Source of the DNA: Leuctra nigra
Taxonomy: Eukaryota > Arthropoda > Insecta > Plecoptera > Leuctridae
Assembly: GCA_934045905.1 (NCBI GenBank)
Contig: OW203768.1
Coordinates: 33,695,060 to 33,759,059, forward strand
DNA: 64,000 nt
Direction: 5' to 3'
The position numbers were made by a program, and so were the translations under genes. This document shows, one piece after another, positions 36,401-48,400 of this stretch. Position 1 is the first letter of the stretch, and every line of letters begins with the position of its first letter. The notes under the pieces were generated by a model, which worked only from the letters and a program-made list of their open reading frames with translations, was not told the DNA's origin and searched no databases.

Positions 36401-39400
36401 TGATTTTTCAAATAAATAGCAGAATGAATACGCAGGAGCTAGTTCAGTTGCAATCGGTACAGGCGTTTTAGATATATGACGTCACTTCCGGTTTCAGGAA
36501 TGGCGGCCGAGAACACTGCTACCTTGAATATATAAATTGTATTGTCTATGTTACAATGTAAGTTAATTATGTACGTATTTTAAGTATAATTTGTTGAAAT
36601 AAGTTAAATATTGCGTATTTATGACGTCACTTCCGGTTTAGAAAATAAGAAAATAATATTTTTTTTATTGATACTTCATATAGATGACCATCTAAATCGA
36701 ATGGCGCTAATTTCGTTCTAATCGGTCCAGACGTTTTTGAGTTATGACGTCACTTCCGGTTTCAAAATGGCGGCTTCCGGTTGGTTTTATAAAAAGGCAC
36801 CTCAGACGCCAAAAGTGCACATGTGGTAAAAATTTCAGGTCGATCGGTTCAGCCGTTTAGGCTGTGGCGGTGATAGCGACGTTTCGTGATATCATCAGAA
36901 TCATCATCATCTTCAGAATCAGAAAGTGGTGTAATTTCACTGTTTTCTCGGTCCTCTAGCGCGCAAATGGCATAACCTATTGTTCCCAAATTTGGTATAT
37001 GTAGTGGGGTGGGCCATAGCTCGAAATTAAGATATTTCGCAACAATGTGAGATTTACCAATTTTGAGATCCAGTAGGCCGAAAATGCCATGTTGTTGCTT
37101 ACAGTAAAAGTGTTTGGTCTGCTCCTCAGTTTATTAGGCATTTACGGTATGTTGAGTGACTGTGAGTGTATAGTACGACTTGGCTGGGTGGAGCGACCGC
37201 TCCACTAGATTAAATTACATGTGTGCAAATTGACAATTGTAAAGCTGGAATTTGGAAGATTATTGAAAAAAGTGTGAAATAAATCTTAATTGTTGCAGGA
37301 AATGCATTTATAGGCAGAAAATGCCAGAGGTAATGATGATTTGAAATTTTGAATATTTTTAAAACTTGAAGTTTTGGTACCTAATTTTTACAAGAAATTT
37401 TCATAACACCATAAAACGCGAAATTTCATTATCTTAAAACGAAATTTTGGATTTTATAAAACCATTTTCAGGTGACTCTACTAATGTGTATTGCGTGCTT
37501 CAAGATTAAGAACTGTACATTTTATGTCTCTTAGGCTAGTAATTGTATAACATTTTGTTAATTAAAGTTAACGTCCTTAACAACGGTTGCTACTATCTTA
37601 AAATGTATGAGAGAGTGAAAATGAGTACAGGAATAATCACCAGCAATTCTTGAAATGCTTAAAACTATTTAGGTACAATTTCAAATAATACAATGTTTTA
37701 AAATTTGCACGATTAAGCAATGAAAAAATGAATTTGGGCTCAGTTAATTCAAATGTGTCTAATGCAACAAAACAGTCCACAAATGTATTGACTTTTGAAA
37801 AAACTATTGGGAGGCTTTAATTACTTTGTTTGTCTACTTGACTAAGTTATTTGATCAAAAGAGTTGAGACTCACAAAATTCGATTCAATTTATGATCTAT
37901 TTGAAAGGAATTAAATAGAGATGGGTCGATACCACATTTTCACTGATACAGATACCAATACTCACTTTTTGATTACCGATACCGATAGAATCGGTTAGTA
38001 TCGGTGATGCATAACTTGAGATGTTTAGCAAGGTTAGTAGTATTGTATGCTCTTACTATGTCTTTAGTTGCGCCTCTCGAAAAAACTGCGCTTGCAATAG
38101 TAATTACACATTTCAAAGTCTGTGTCGTCTTGTCTGATTGTAAAATGGTCCCAAACACTACTTTTACAGTGGAACCTTCTTAGTACGTTTCTCCTTAATA
38201 CATTTTTCACCCTAATACGTTTTTTTCAAAAGGTCCTGGTATTCCCCCATAAGAACACATGTTAAATTGTTTCGTATGTTAAAAATTCTGGTCCCTTAAA
38301 GCAAATTACTCAGAAAAGTTCTTTTTTCATCCCATTTCAACCCATTTTCGTACATAATTAATGTCAGAAAACACACCTCAGTTTTTGGAAGTCTGTTTTT
38401 GAAAAACACTTTGTAGGATGTGAAAATAAACCATGGGGATATGGGAAAAAACAATCATTTGTCAGGACCTGACTATACTACTATCTATTTTACACTTGAG
38501 TTGAGTGACAGGTAGTGATGGCAATTTTCTGAAAAAAATTGTTTGTGAAAATTTTCATGAAAATTTTCAATGCGTTGAAAATTTTTTAAATTTCTTTTTT
38601 TATTGCTTTATTGCACACAATTGTTAATAATATATCTGAAAATAGCGTAAAATCAAAATCAAAATGAAAGCCAAATATAAGCCCAAATCTCAGTTTTTCT
38701 TCATTGTAATTTTGGCCAGACTGTAATTTCTACATACGCGGGAAAATTGAATGCTGTATTAATGATCAATTTGCACATTTACCACTCAGACAACAACACA
38801 CATCATAATAGAGTTCAGTATGCATCCCAAGTATGCCCATACATTTATTAAAACAAATATAATTGATTTAAACTTTTTCAAAGAATTTCAAATTTTCAAT
38901 GGTCATTGAAAATTTTCTGAAAATTTTAATTTTTTGTAATGGGCCATCACTAGTGACTGGTCCTTTGAGTACTTGACATGGGTTGGCCTCGGCTGTTATC
39001 TTGAGAAGGGGGAAACATAAATAGTGTGTCTTTTACATAACTTGAAACAGCTAATTGCTTCCCCAGTAGAGGGGGGCCCACCCTTGAGTGTTTTTTCCAT
39101 TTAAAACAGGAGGTAAGACGTTAAACCCCAATCTAAAAATATTGATCTTCAAAAAAAAACATTGACCTGCGACTAGACCCCTTTTTTATGAAATTTCTAT
39201 TGTACGTTTTTCACTTATGTAGGTTTTTTAATTTGGTCCCTTCAAAAACGTACTAACGAGGTTCCACTGTATTAGGTTTGGATAGTGATGGAAATTGACC
39301 GGTCAAATATGTTTTTGGTCAATTGACCGTATTTGACGTCAATTGACCGGTCAAATATAAAATCACACTTTATATATTTTGTTGTGCTTAACTACTTGGT

Positions 39401-42400
39401 TATTTTTCATAAATTTGTTACAGGATTATTAAGGAAAAATTAATTCAAATAAAAAATTCTTATCAGAGTAAATTGAAAGAAAACGCATTAACATTTTTAC
39501 TTATTACATTTTTATTGATTTTTTTATTTAACTTTTTTTTTTTTTTTTTTTTTTTAATTTAATTAGCACTAGTAGCAATAACAATTAGTTGAGTTGCACT
39601 TGCACATTAGGTTGCACTGAGCAGATGAGTTGACTGACAACCTAACTTAGTCTCCACCACTGGGTTTATTGGCCTTGATTTGCTTGTCTTATTGGCCAAC
39701 CTTATAGTTTGAAAATTTTGGCGGTAAGTATTTTCTTCTGTCTCTCTCTGTTTAATGACATTATATCTTCAAAATTTGATAGTCTATGATCTGACATCAA
39801 TACAGAAGTGAGAGTTGAGAACAGAGTAAAGCAGATACAGTCTCTCACTAATGTATGGAATATTTTATTTATATTTTTATTGTATTAAAATAATAGTTTT
39901 TTTTGTAATTGACCGGTCAATTATAAAACGTATTTGACCGGTCAATTGTCCGGTCAATTGACTGGTCAATTGACTTCGTACATCCCTAGGTTTGGAAGAC
40001 ACAATATGTCAAGGCTGCCGTTTTTACGGATATTATCCGTTTTATGAGTACAAAAACGGACACGCAGATTTGTTGACACATTAACGGATATTGGTGATTC
40101 ATGGTTGAACCACATTTTCTCTGTCGAAGGAAAATGTATTACGAAAATGCAGTGGCGTGCACTCAATGGAAGCAAGGGAAGCATTGCTTCCCCTTCCTTT
40201 TCCATTCCAACAATATTAAAATATAATAATTATATGTATAATAATTTAATCTTTTTACAAAAATATTCATCACTTAATACTACTTATAGAATTCTTATTA
40301 CGAACACAAATGTCACCACTTTCGCTCTGATTTCAAAGTAAACGCGGTTTCTAAGACAGGAGGTGGGCAAGGCGCGTGCGCACGCATACACTTGCCTCGG
40401 CTCGGCAGTCGGCCGGCTCCAAGGGATTCACTTTTCGAATTGCTTCCAATCCCTCGCTCTATATACGGGAGTTACGCATGCATTAGGTGATTTGCCTACA
40501 ATCAAATATGTTAATCTGCAGCCACCTGAAAGTATTGTCAATAATAAAAACTTATTTTGCCATGATAATAACATTATTTGCCGGTCTAAACACAAAGCAT
40601 TTCTGTGTAAAATGCGTCTATTTCTGCAGGCGTATTCTAGCCAAGGGAAGCAAATCGGAGAGTTGCATCCACAGTCCGAACGCAGCCGAACTACTCCCGA
40701 GTTGACACGATTGGAACGAACATGTGATCGGTCGGTGACAGTGCTCAAGAGCGGTTGAATGTCTAAACTTGTAATATCTACAAAATATTGCAGTTTCGGA
40801 TTCTCAGTTCAGTTAACGCATTTCTACAAAGTTTTTGTATATCTGTATTTGCCCTCGTATTTGCCTTCAAAAAACTAATGATTAAAATATAAAAAATTAG
40901 TCTGAAAATCCTCCTTTGACCATTTCTTAAATTCAAGTAATCTTCCAAAAAGGTACTTTCAAAATCGTTTTTAACCATCTAAAATTAGTCAAATTTTAAA
41001 AAATTCCCTGCGGGGCTAAGCTGGGGGGCAAGCCCCCCAGACCCCCTTCCGGGTCTGGGCAAATTTCTTTCCTGGCAAATTGCTTCCCTCACTTCAAATG
41101 TCACGGCACGCCACTGCGAAAATGTATAGTTTGACAAGATATTTTTGTTTCCTGTCCAACAATTTTCAGTGCAGGGATTCTTTCTAAGCATCCTTTTGTG
41201 TAAGTAGGCTAGCTATACTAGGGTGAATGGTTGCGAGTCATTGGTGAGGGAGGAAGGGGGGTGGGGGAAACTGGTCGACCTTGAGCAATGCCTTGAGTGA
41301 CTAGGGGCGCAACTGCCTGAAGCACTTGTTAGTTGGTTGCAGATGGTCGTGGGTTAATGACCTGATTAGTGATTGCATCCCTCAGTTTTGCGTGTGCTTA
41401 TAGTTTTGCAGTTTTATTATGCTGATTATGAATATTGTGTTGGAAACGGGAGAAAGATATTTATAATTAATTTAATTATGAATTTAAAATTACTATTCCA
41501 TCCACAGCTGTCAGTCCAGAACCCAACCCCCTCCTCTCATGTCCCATGTTGCGTTGAAATATGGGAGATTTACATCATTTTAAAGGTTTTTAATGGGCAT
41601 ACGGATTTTTACGGATTTTTCATGCCTTTTAAAAGGATATTAATTTGTATATGGCGGCAGCCCTGCAATATGTAAAAAATGTCGCAAAAACGAAACAAAA
41701 CCTTCACGACGCCGTGAACTCCCCAACTCAACTGACAGAACAGCCAAAGATATCACTTGCAAAACCTTGGCTTCGATTGGTTGAGGCATCCGCCAATGGT
41801 GTGTATACGGCTCTAGCACACTGCTGCCAATGAGCGCCAAAGGTAGGAATACGCCCACAATTTCGAATAATAATTTAATAAAGTTCTGAGTATCAAAAAT
41901 TTTGCAATTAATTATATAAAAATTGAAATATCGCAATACTTTCGATACCCATGGTATCGCGAGTATTGGAATCGGCCAATCTCTAGTATTAAATGAACGC
42001 TACAAATTTAAAGACTCTTATGTGAGGAGTTAGCTTGGAAATGTCGTGAATAATAAAAAATGTTACATAATGAAGCCTGTTGCTGCACATACCTTATGCC
42101 TGGTGTTCCTGCACTGCACGAGCTGCGCGAGCATGGCGCGCAGCAGCTGCACTGCGGGCAGGACCAGCGCAGCCAGACGCAGGCCGTGCGCGCCGGCCAG
42201 GGCGCTGGCGTGGAGCGCGGGCTGGTCGTGGTGCGCGCACACCTTGCTCAGCACGTCGCACAGCCGCGTCATGCCGTCCGCGGCGTACAGTTGCAGCAGC
42301 ACGTATCTACAAGTGCGACAAGTACACGTGAGACGAGGAATAGCGTGGCCATGGATTGACAGTAGAGCTGCTCGGAGCTGCTCGGAACCTGCTACAGTCC

Positions 42401-45400
42401 TATACTAACTACAGTTCAATGACAAGACCTAATAAGACGAAATTGAAACTCAAGCATTTTTCTTGCGATTTAAACCAAAAACCAGGGTCTGTAATCAGGG
42501 TCATACGTCTATAATTTCAATGTTCACAACAATCCCAAGGTTTGGTTCAATAATACGTCTGTAATTTCCATTTATAAGGTTTTGAACCCAATAGAAATTA
42601 TAAACTTACACAATTAATTTTGGTTCTGATTTTTTTTTAAATATACCTACATACCTATTCTAGTAGCTTTGAAATGCATAGCTAACCTAGTGAATTGGCT
42701 AAGAATTAGTGAAAAAGAATACAAAATAATTTAATGAGTAGGAAGGTATTAATTGTATACATAACAATCACATAATGAAAAATAACAAAGGAAATTATAA
42801 ATGTTTTAGGACACAATAGTCTCGACTCTTGAATGGTGTCTTGAATGCCTTCTAGTGATAGTATCTTCTCGACATGTTACAAGTTCAGTTACCTGTACTT
42901 GAGCTCCCCCCTGTCGCCCTGCTCCACTCCGAGATGCCTCAGCATCCGCAGGGCGGTGATCATCTCGCCTGGCAGCTGCGCCGCGTTCTCCTGGCTGCGC
43001 GTGATGGCCTCGGACAGCGGGGCGATGTCGTCGTTGGCGGAGCGAGCAGCATCAAGCGGAGCCAGCCACGCGGCCGCTTCGTGCAGCCGCGCGCCCTCCT
43101 GCGTGGCAGCGGCGCGCAAGATGTCGCGCCCGTGGCGCAGCAGGAAGCCGCCGTCGTCGCACAGCTGCGCCAAACACGCGGTTAATTGTAGAATGCAGAA
43201 GAAAATAGAATACTGGTGTATTGGTATCTCTATCGAATTAATATTCAATGATTTAGTTTTATGAATTTGGATCAACAGAGATTAAAATGATGCAGGATTA
43301 GAAACCTATTCCGAAACATCAAATCTAGTGGGAATTAGAGGTGAGCGCGTGACGTGAGTCACGCGTGACTCACGCGTGACTCACGACTTTTAGCGTGACT
43401 GTGCGTGAGTGTGCACACCACTGCTAACAGTCGTGCGTGAGTGTGCAAAGTTACTGGTTACGCGTGAATCGTGACACGCGTGTCACGCGTGACCGGTAAC
43501 TTGGCCATTTTAGCTTCCCAAATTGGTGTTATTTCGTGAAAAACAAAAGAAATGCCCTGCGGGGCATGTTTATTCTTAATTAAAAAACAAAACATTGTCA
43601 ACAACAAATTTCTGTGCATTTTGACCAGGGCTTAGTGTTCAGAAAAGTTGCGATTGTTATTTCAAATTATGGACCCTTGATAAGCAAATTTAATTATTTT
43701 ATGCATACTACCTAAGTTGTTATTACTGGGTATACCTATAAGAAAAGAGAGTAAAGGTGGTCCGTGGCCAAGTTACATTTCTCATGCTACATTTGAGTCA
43801 ACAGTTATTTGTAAAAAAGAGCTGTGTCGTGTATCAAAAATATGAGGACTGACCTAGAGGGACCTCACCCAAACAAAGCATGTTGTATACTTTTCAACGT
43901 GCGTGACTGTGCGTGAGTTGCAATTCGTGAGTGTGCGTGAGTGTGCATGAGTCCATAAGATTTGCTGCGTGAGTGTGCGTGATCGTAAGCGAAATGACGA
44001 ACCCGCGTGCGTGAGTGTGCGTGAGTGGAATACGTGCTCGCGTGACGTGACCGCGCGTGAGTCAAAAATCACTCACGCGCTCACCTCTAGTGGGAATCGT
44101 TATTGAGCGAGCGACTCCTTTTTACTCTTTTGACACGGACCTCTGTTTTTTTTTGTTTTTTTTGGGCTGCTATTAAATGAAAATGGTCTTTGATAAATCT
44201 GATCAAACTCAAATTTTGCATGATCATTAAGGCCAACATTGTCTCTTATATTACAAATTTTCATCCCAATCAGTTAAGAACGTATGCACTTATTGACATT
44301 TTTAATATTTTAATAAGTATCAACGAGAGTTTGAAGTGGCCAGGAGTGGCAAAAGGAGAGTGGGAAGACCGAGGGAGAAGTGGGAAGAAGTAGAAGAGGA
44401 GAGTTGGTGGGAAGACAGGAAGAAGTGGAAGAAGCTGGTGGAGAAGAAAGAAGAAGAGGAAGAGCCAAGCTTGGCCAGCTGGCTCAGGAGTCCGAGGCCC
44501 TAGCAAGGGTGGCCTTGGCCACCCCCCGACCCAACTATGGAACCGGGCGAAGGATTATTATAAGTATCGAAATTACTGTTTTTCCACTGCAACATGAATC
44601 TAATATATATGCATTATTTATGTACCGAAGTGTTTAGATGCTATTTTCACGTTTCAATGAAAAGCAGATACTTTTATGTTGATTAAGTGGATCATATTTG
44701 AATTCCGTGTGGATGTACGGAATTGTACGGAATCTGTGCGTTGTGTAAGCATTTCTGGTTCGAGAATTTGCATGTACCCGTGCTTGCTCATCAACGCAGT
44801 ACACTGAGCGTTTTTCTAGTTATAAATAAATTTGATATGAATCGATAAAAAGCGATAAACATTTTCATGGATGGAAATAAAATAATATTGATTAAATGAT
44901 ACAATTCCCATCGAAATAATCATAATATTTACAAGTAGTACCTACACAGGAGTTCCTCGGCAGGTTATTGCATCAGAAAACAAGTCAAGAGTAGGCCGTA
45001 CCTTGACGGTGAGCACTATGAGGTCTGCGGCGTAGGCTCGCGCGGGTGACGCCGCCGGGCGCGCGGACCTGTTGAAGAGGCGCAGCAGCGCGGCCAGGTG
45101 CGTGCCCGAGCCCAGCACATGCGCCAGCGCCAGCTTGCCCGGCGCGGTGGCGCCCAGGCAGTACAGGCCGTGCAGGTGCTGCAGCACGACGTTGTGGTCC
45201 GTGGCGTCGAGCAGACAGTCCACCAGTTGCAGCGTCTACAAGCACAACACTCGCTCAGCAACACAACGGACAGCAACATATCCAGCATAGTCAGATAGAC
45301 AAGAGAATGAAGTTACCTTTCAAATGAAATGTTCTGAGATCAGATTCAAATTGCAATAAGACTCACTACTAAGCGAAAACTAAAAGTGACAAAATTGAAA

Positions 45401-48400
45401 TTCAACCACAATAACTTTCGAAACCTTGCCCTAAAATTCCAAAAATATAACACATGTTCATAGATCATATAGGTATTAACAATCATACCAAATTTCATCT
45501 AAAAACTGGGCCGGTCAAGGTCAAGGGGTATTTGATGTCTTACGGGATGACCCAACAGCCAAATACCATGCATATTCTCCCGTTCAATTGACGAATCCAT
45601 AAAGTATCTCGAGTGTCTCTGGATTCTGAAATAATTCACATGCAGTATGATTTACAGATATCTTGTAACTTGTGTAACTCATTGTTGACACACTACAATA
45701 GGCAGGTGGAAATCAAACAGCAAGTGAAATTTTCTTAGAAACTAGAGCCACTTGGATGCTTTGGAATCGTCTATTAGTAGAGCCAGTTTTAAATGGTGAT
45801 TTTATTTCTTAAAATTCGTTTTTAAAATCATCAATTTCGTTTTTTGTGTTTTTTCTGGAAGAGGGATTTCGCGATTTGTGGTGATATTAAATTGGTTATA
45901 AAACACATTGTAATAGCCTCCAGAAACCATAATTTGATGAAAAACATGTATGCCTTTTTGGAGGAGGGATTGGAATGGGTTGGTCATGCACTATTAGCAC
46001 TGAAATAGGCTTGTCTAGAATGGCGTCTTTAATGCTCTGCACTGTCTTTTCCCCAACCCACATTTTCTCTGTATAGCTGATACATAATATTTAAAATTTC
46101 ATGACGCAAAATGTATAGTTTGACAAGATATTTTCTTTCCCATTCCAACAATTTTCAGTGCAGTAATTGTTCCAAAATATCCTTCTGTGTAAGTAGACTA
46201 TTGATGAATAGTTGCGACTGGTTGAGGGTGGAAGGGGGGTTGGGAAAACCGGTTGACCTTGAACAGATGGGGGCGCAAAACAAAGCAGCCTGGAGGCATC
46301 ATCAACTGGTTAGACTGGTCTGGTTCACTTTGAGGGTGGGTAGCAAAGTGTCTGGCGAGGGGGAGGGGGTTGAGTGAGTAGCACATGGAAAGAAACTGGT
46401 TTCGTTTGTTGTTGTGTGACCTGTTAGGGGGATAAAAGCAGTAATTTTAATAGAAAACCTTTATTTCGTGGTCATTTCGCGGAAAATGTTGAATATCGCG
46501 ATCAGGGTTGGATTTCGTTTTTTTTCGCGATGTAAAAATGGTAGATTTGGGATCTATACACAATGAAATGGATTTTAGTAGAAGAAAATAGTGCAATCAG
46601 AACAATTCGCGAATTCGCGCATCACCATTTAAAACTGGCTCTATCTATTAGTTGTCACTTGTCACTGACCTGCAGCCTGTAGGCTAGCTTGAGTCCCAGG
46701 CGCTGCAGCGGCGCCTGAACGCTGCCTTCGTCCAGCGCCTCCCCCAGCAGCAGGCGCACCAGCGCGGCGCTGACTCCCGCGCTGGCCAGCAGGAAGCGCA
46801 GTCCGCATGGCCGCGCCGCCAGCGCGGACAGGACCTCCTGCGCGGGGCACACGATGGTGGACAGGTGCAGCGTGAGCGGAGATGCCAGCAGCACCAGCGT
46901 GGACTCCAGCAGGCGGTGGGCGCGGAAGTAGGCGTAGAGCGCGGGGTAGGGGTCGTGCGCGTCCGCACCTGTAACAAGCGCACGGTACATGTGATTCAGT
47001 GCAACATAATTGACCAAAGTTTTATATTTAAGTCGTTAGGGAAGCCAGTTGTAGAGTATTCCACCACTAAAGTTTCTAGCGAGCCGCAAACCATTTTACA
47101 CTCCCCACAGAAAACGCACTATTAGACACTAGGGTGTCAATTCTCTAATCGAAATCGCATGTGAAAAAATTAGACTATTCGAAATCAAGTGAAATCTTTT
47201 GCTTTATCACGATTGCTTTATGCATGATAAACTATAAAGTAGATAACTGAATAGTGGCTCATTACCGCATAGCGAACATTTTCAACAAACTCGAAAAAGT
47301 ACAAAAAGCCATAAACCATAAAGTACCATAAAGTACACCATAAAATATTGAATTGGTTTAAATGCATTTGTTAGTGAAAAATGGTTCTGAATGAATGCAT
47401 TATTCCACTACAAGCCTTCACACAAACTCAAAATGTGCGACTTAACCATACGAATTCATTACTGCAACCACATGAAGTACTGCGGGATCCCAGCAGTGGC
47501 TTTGCAGTATTGGATCGTTCTTAGCTCCCACCGTTTAGATGTAACATACCGATCTCGAACTGCGCTGACACTGGCAGGAACCTCTTGGGCTGCGCCAGCA
47601 TCTCCTGCGCGTGCTTGTAGACGTGCGCCACCTCTTCCAAACACGCCGCAATGGTCTCCACGTCTTCCTCGCGCGGCGCTTCGTTGCGCGTCACCCTCTC
47701 CGCGCGCTCGCGCAACACCGACAACACTTCGAACACGTGCAGCTTGCGCAGAAGTCCGTTGAGCGCGAACTTGACGCGCGCCAGCTGGTTCTCCAGACAG
47801 AGCGAGACCAACGTCCGATACCCGTTCACTTCACCCAATATCCGTTTCACGTCGCGCTCTTGTTTAACTACTACTTGGTCTGTGATGTCCGTCGTGTTGC
47901 ACTCTTGCTTGACGGGGGTTGGCGGCACTGCAGCGCTGCCGAGGAAAAGGTCCACGGATTGTTGCCAACTTAAACTCGCGTCCAAAGCCTTCAGGATCAT
48001 CAGCTTGATGGAGAGCGCCATGTACTCCCTGAAAACAGAGCAAGATTAGTTTTAATTCACAACAGTTTTAACAGAGCTCTGTAATACAAGCCCTTATACT
48101 TTAAGGCCGATGCACAATTGACGCAGACGGACGATGCGGACGGACGACGGAGACGGATACAATGTTTAATATTCTTACATTCACTCTGGCTGTTCACAAG
48201 CGGACGCGGACGGACGACGACTTTAACATTGTATCCGTCTCTGTCGTCCGTCCGCGTCAATTGTGCATCGGCCTTTATTCTCATTATGATATTCATCTCC
48301 ATTAAGTTTATCTCTGTTAAAAGACATAATCGAGTTCCTGAAACTTTGTTATCTCTTAACGTCAACAAAGTTAACTAACACGCATTCACATAGTCACATA

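Larger units (their letters stand above)
26321..37480. mobile_element. 11.2-kb hAT-bounded composite with nested elements
   Basis: Outer ends TAGGGACACCTGTTTTACG and CATTTTCAGGTGACTCTA are imperfect inverted repeats, flanked by ctaatctg (26313-26320) and ctaatgtg (37481-37488), 7 of 8 identical. Both outer arms share the GCGAAAT-rich style of the hAT family at 16489-17335 (26330-26600; 37380-37470). Within it lie a 210-bp inverted repeat pair, a complete LTR element (27153-32719) and a tandem repeat block rich in TGACGTCA (33.5-36.8 kb). No transposase is seen. It fills most of the 15.8-kb intron J-K. Confidence 0.7.
37916..41985. mobile_element. hAT element (TAGAGATGGGTCGAT TIR), outermost of a nest
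   Basis: Ends TAGAGATGGGTCGATACC and GGAATCGGCCAATCTCTA with flanking gaattaaa (37908-37915) and gtattaaa (41986-41993), 7 of 8 identical. Its own sequence is limited to about 37916-38160 and 41675-41985 and is rich in CGATACC/GGTATCG motifs. No intact transposase. Four other elements inserted into it, and two of those carry further insertions. Confidence 0.85.

Noticed and set aside
40363..40758. 131-codon frame
   Set aside because: Lies inside a hAT MITE, with no transposase motif.
43854..44072. His/Ser/Thr repeat frames
   Set aside because: Made by the GTGAGTGTGC repeats of a hAT MITE.
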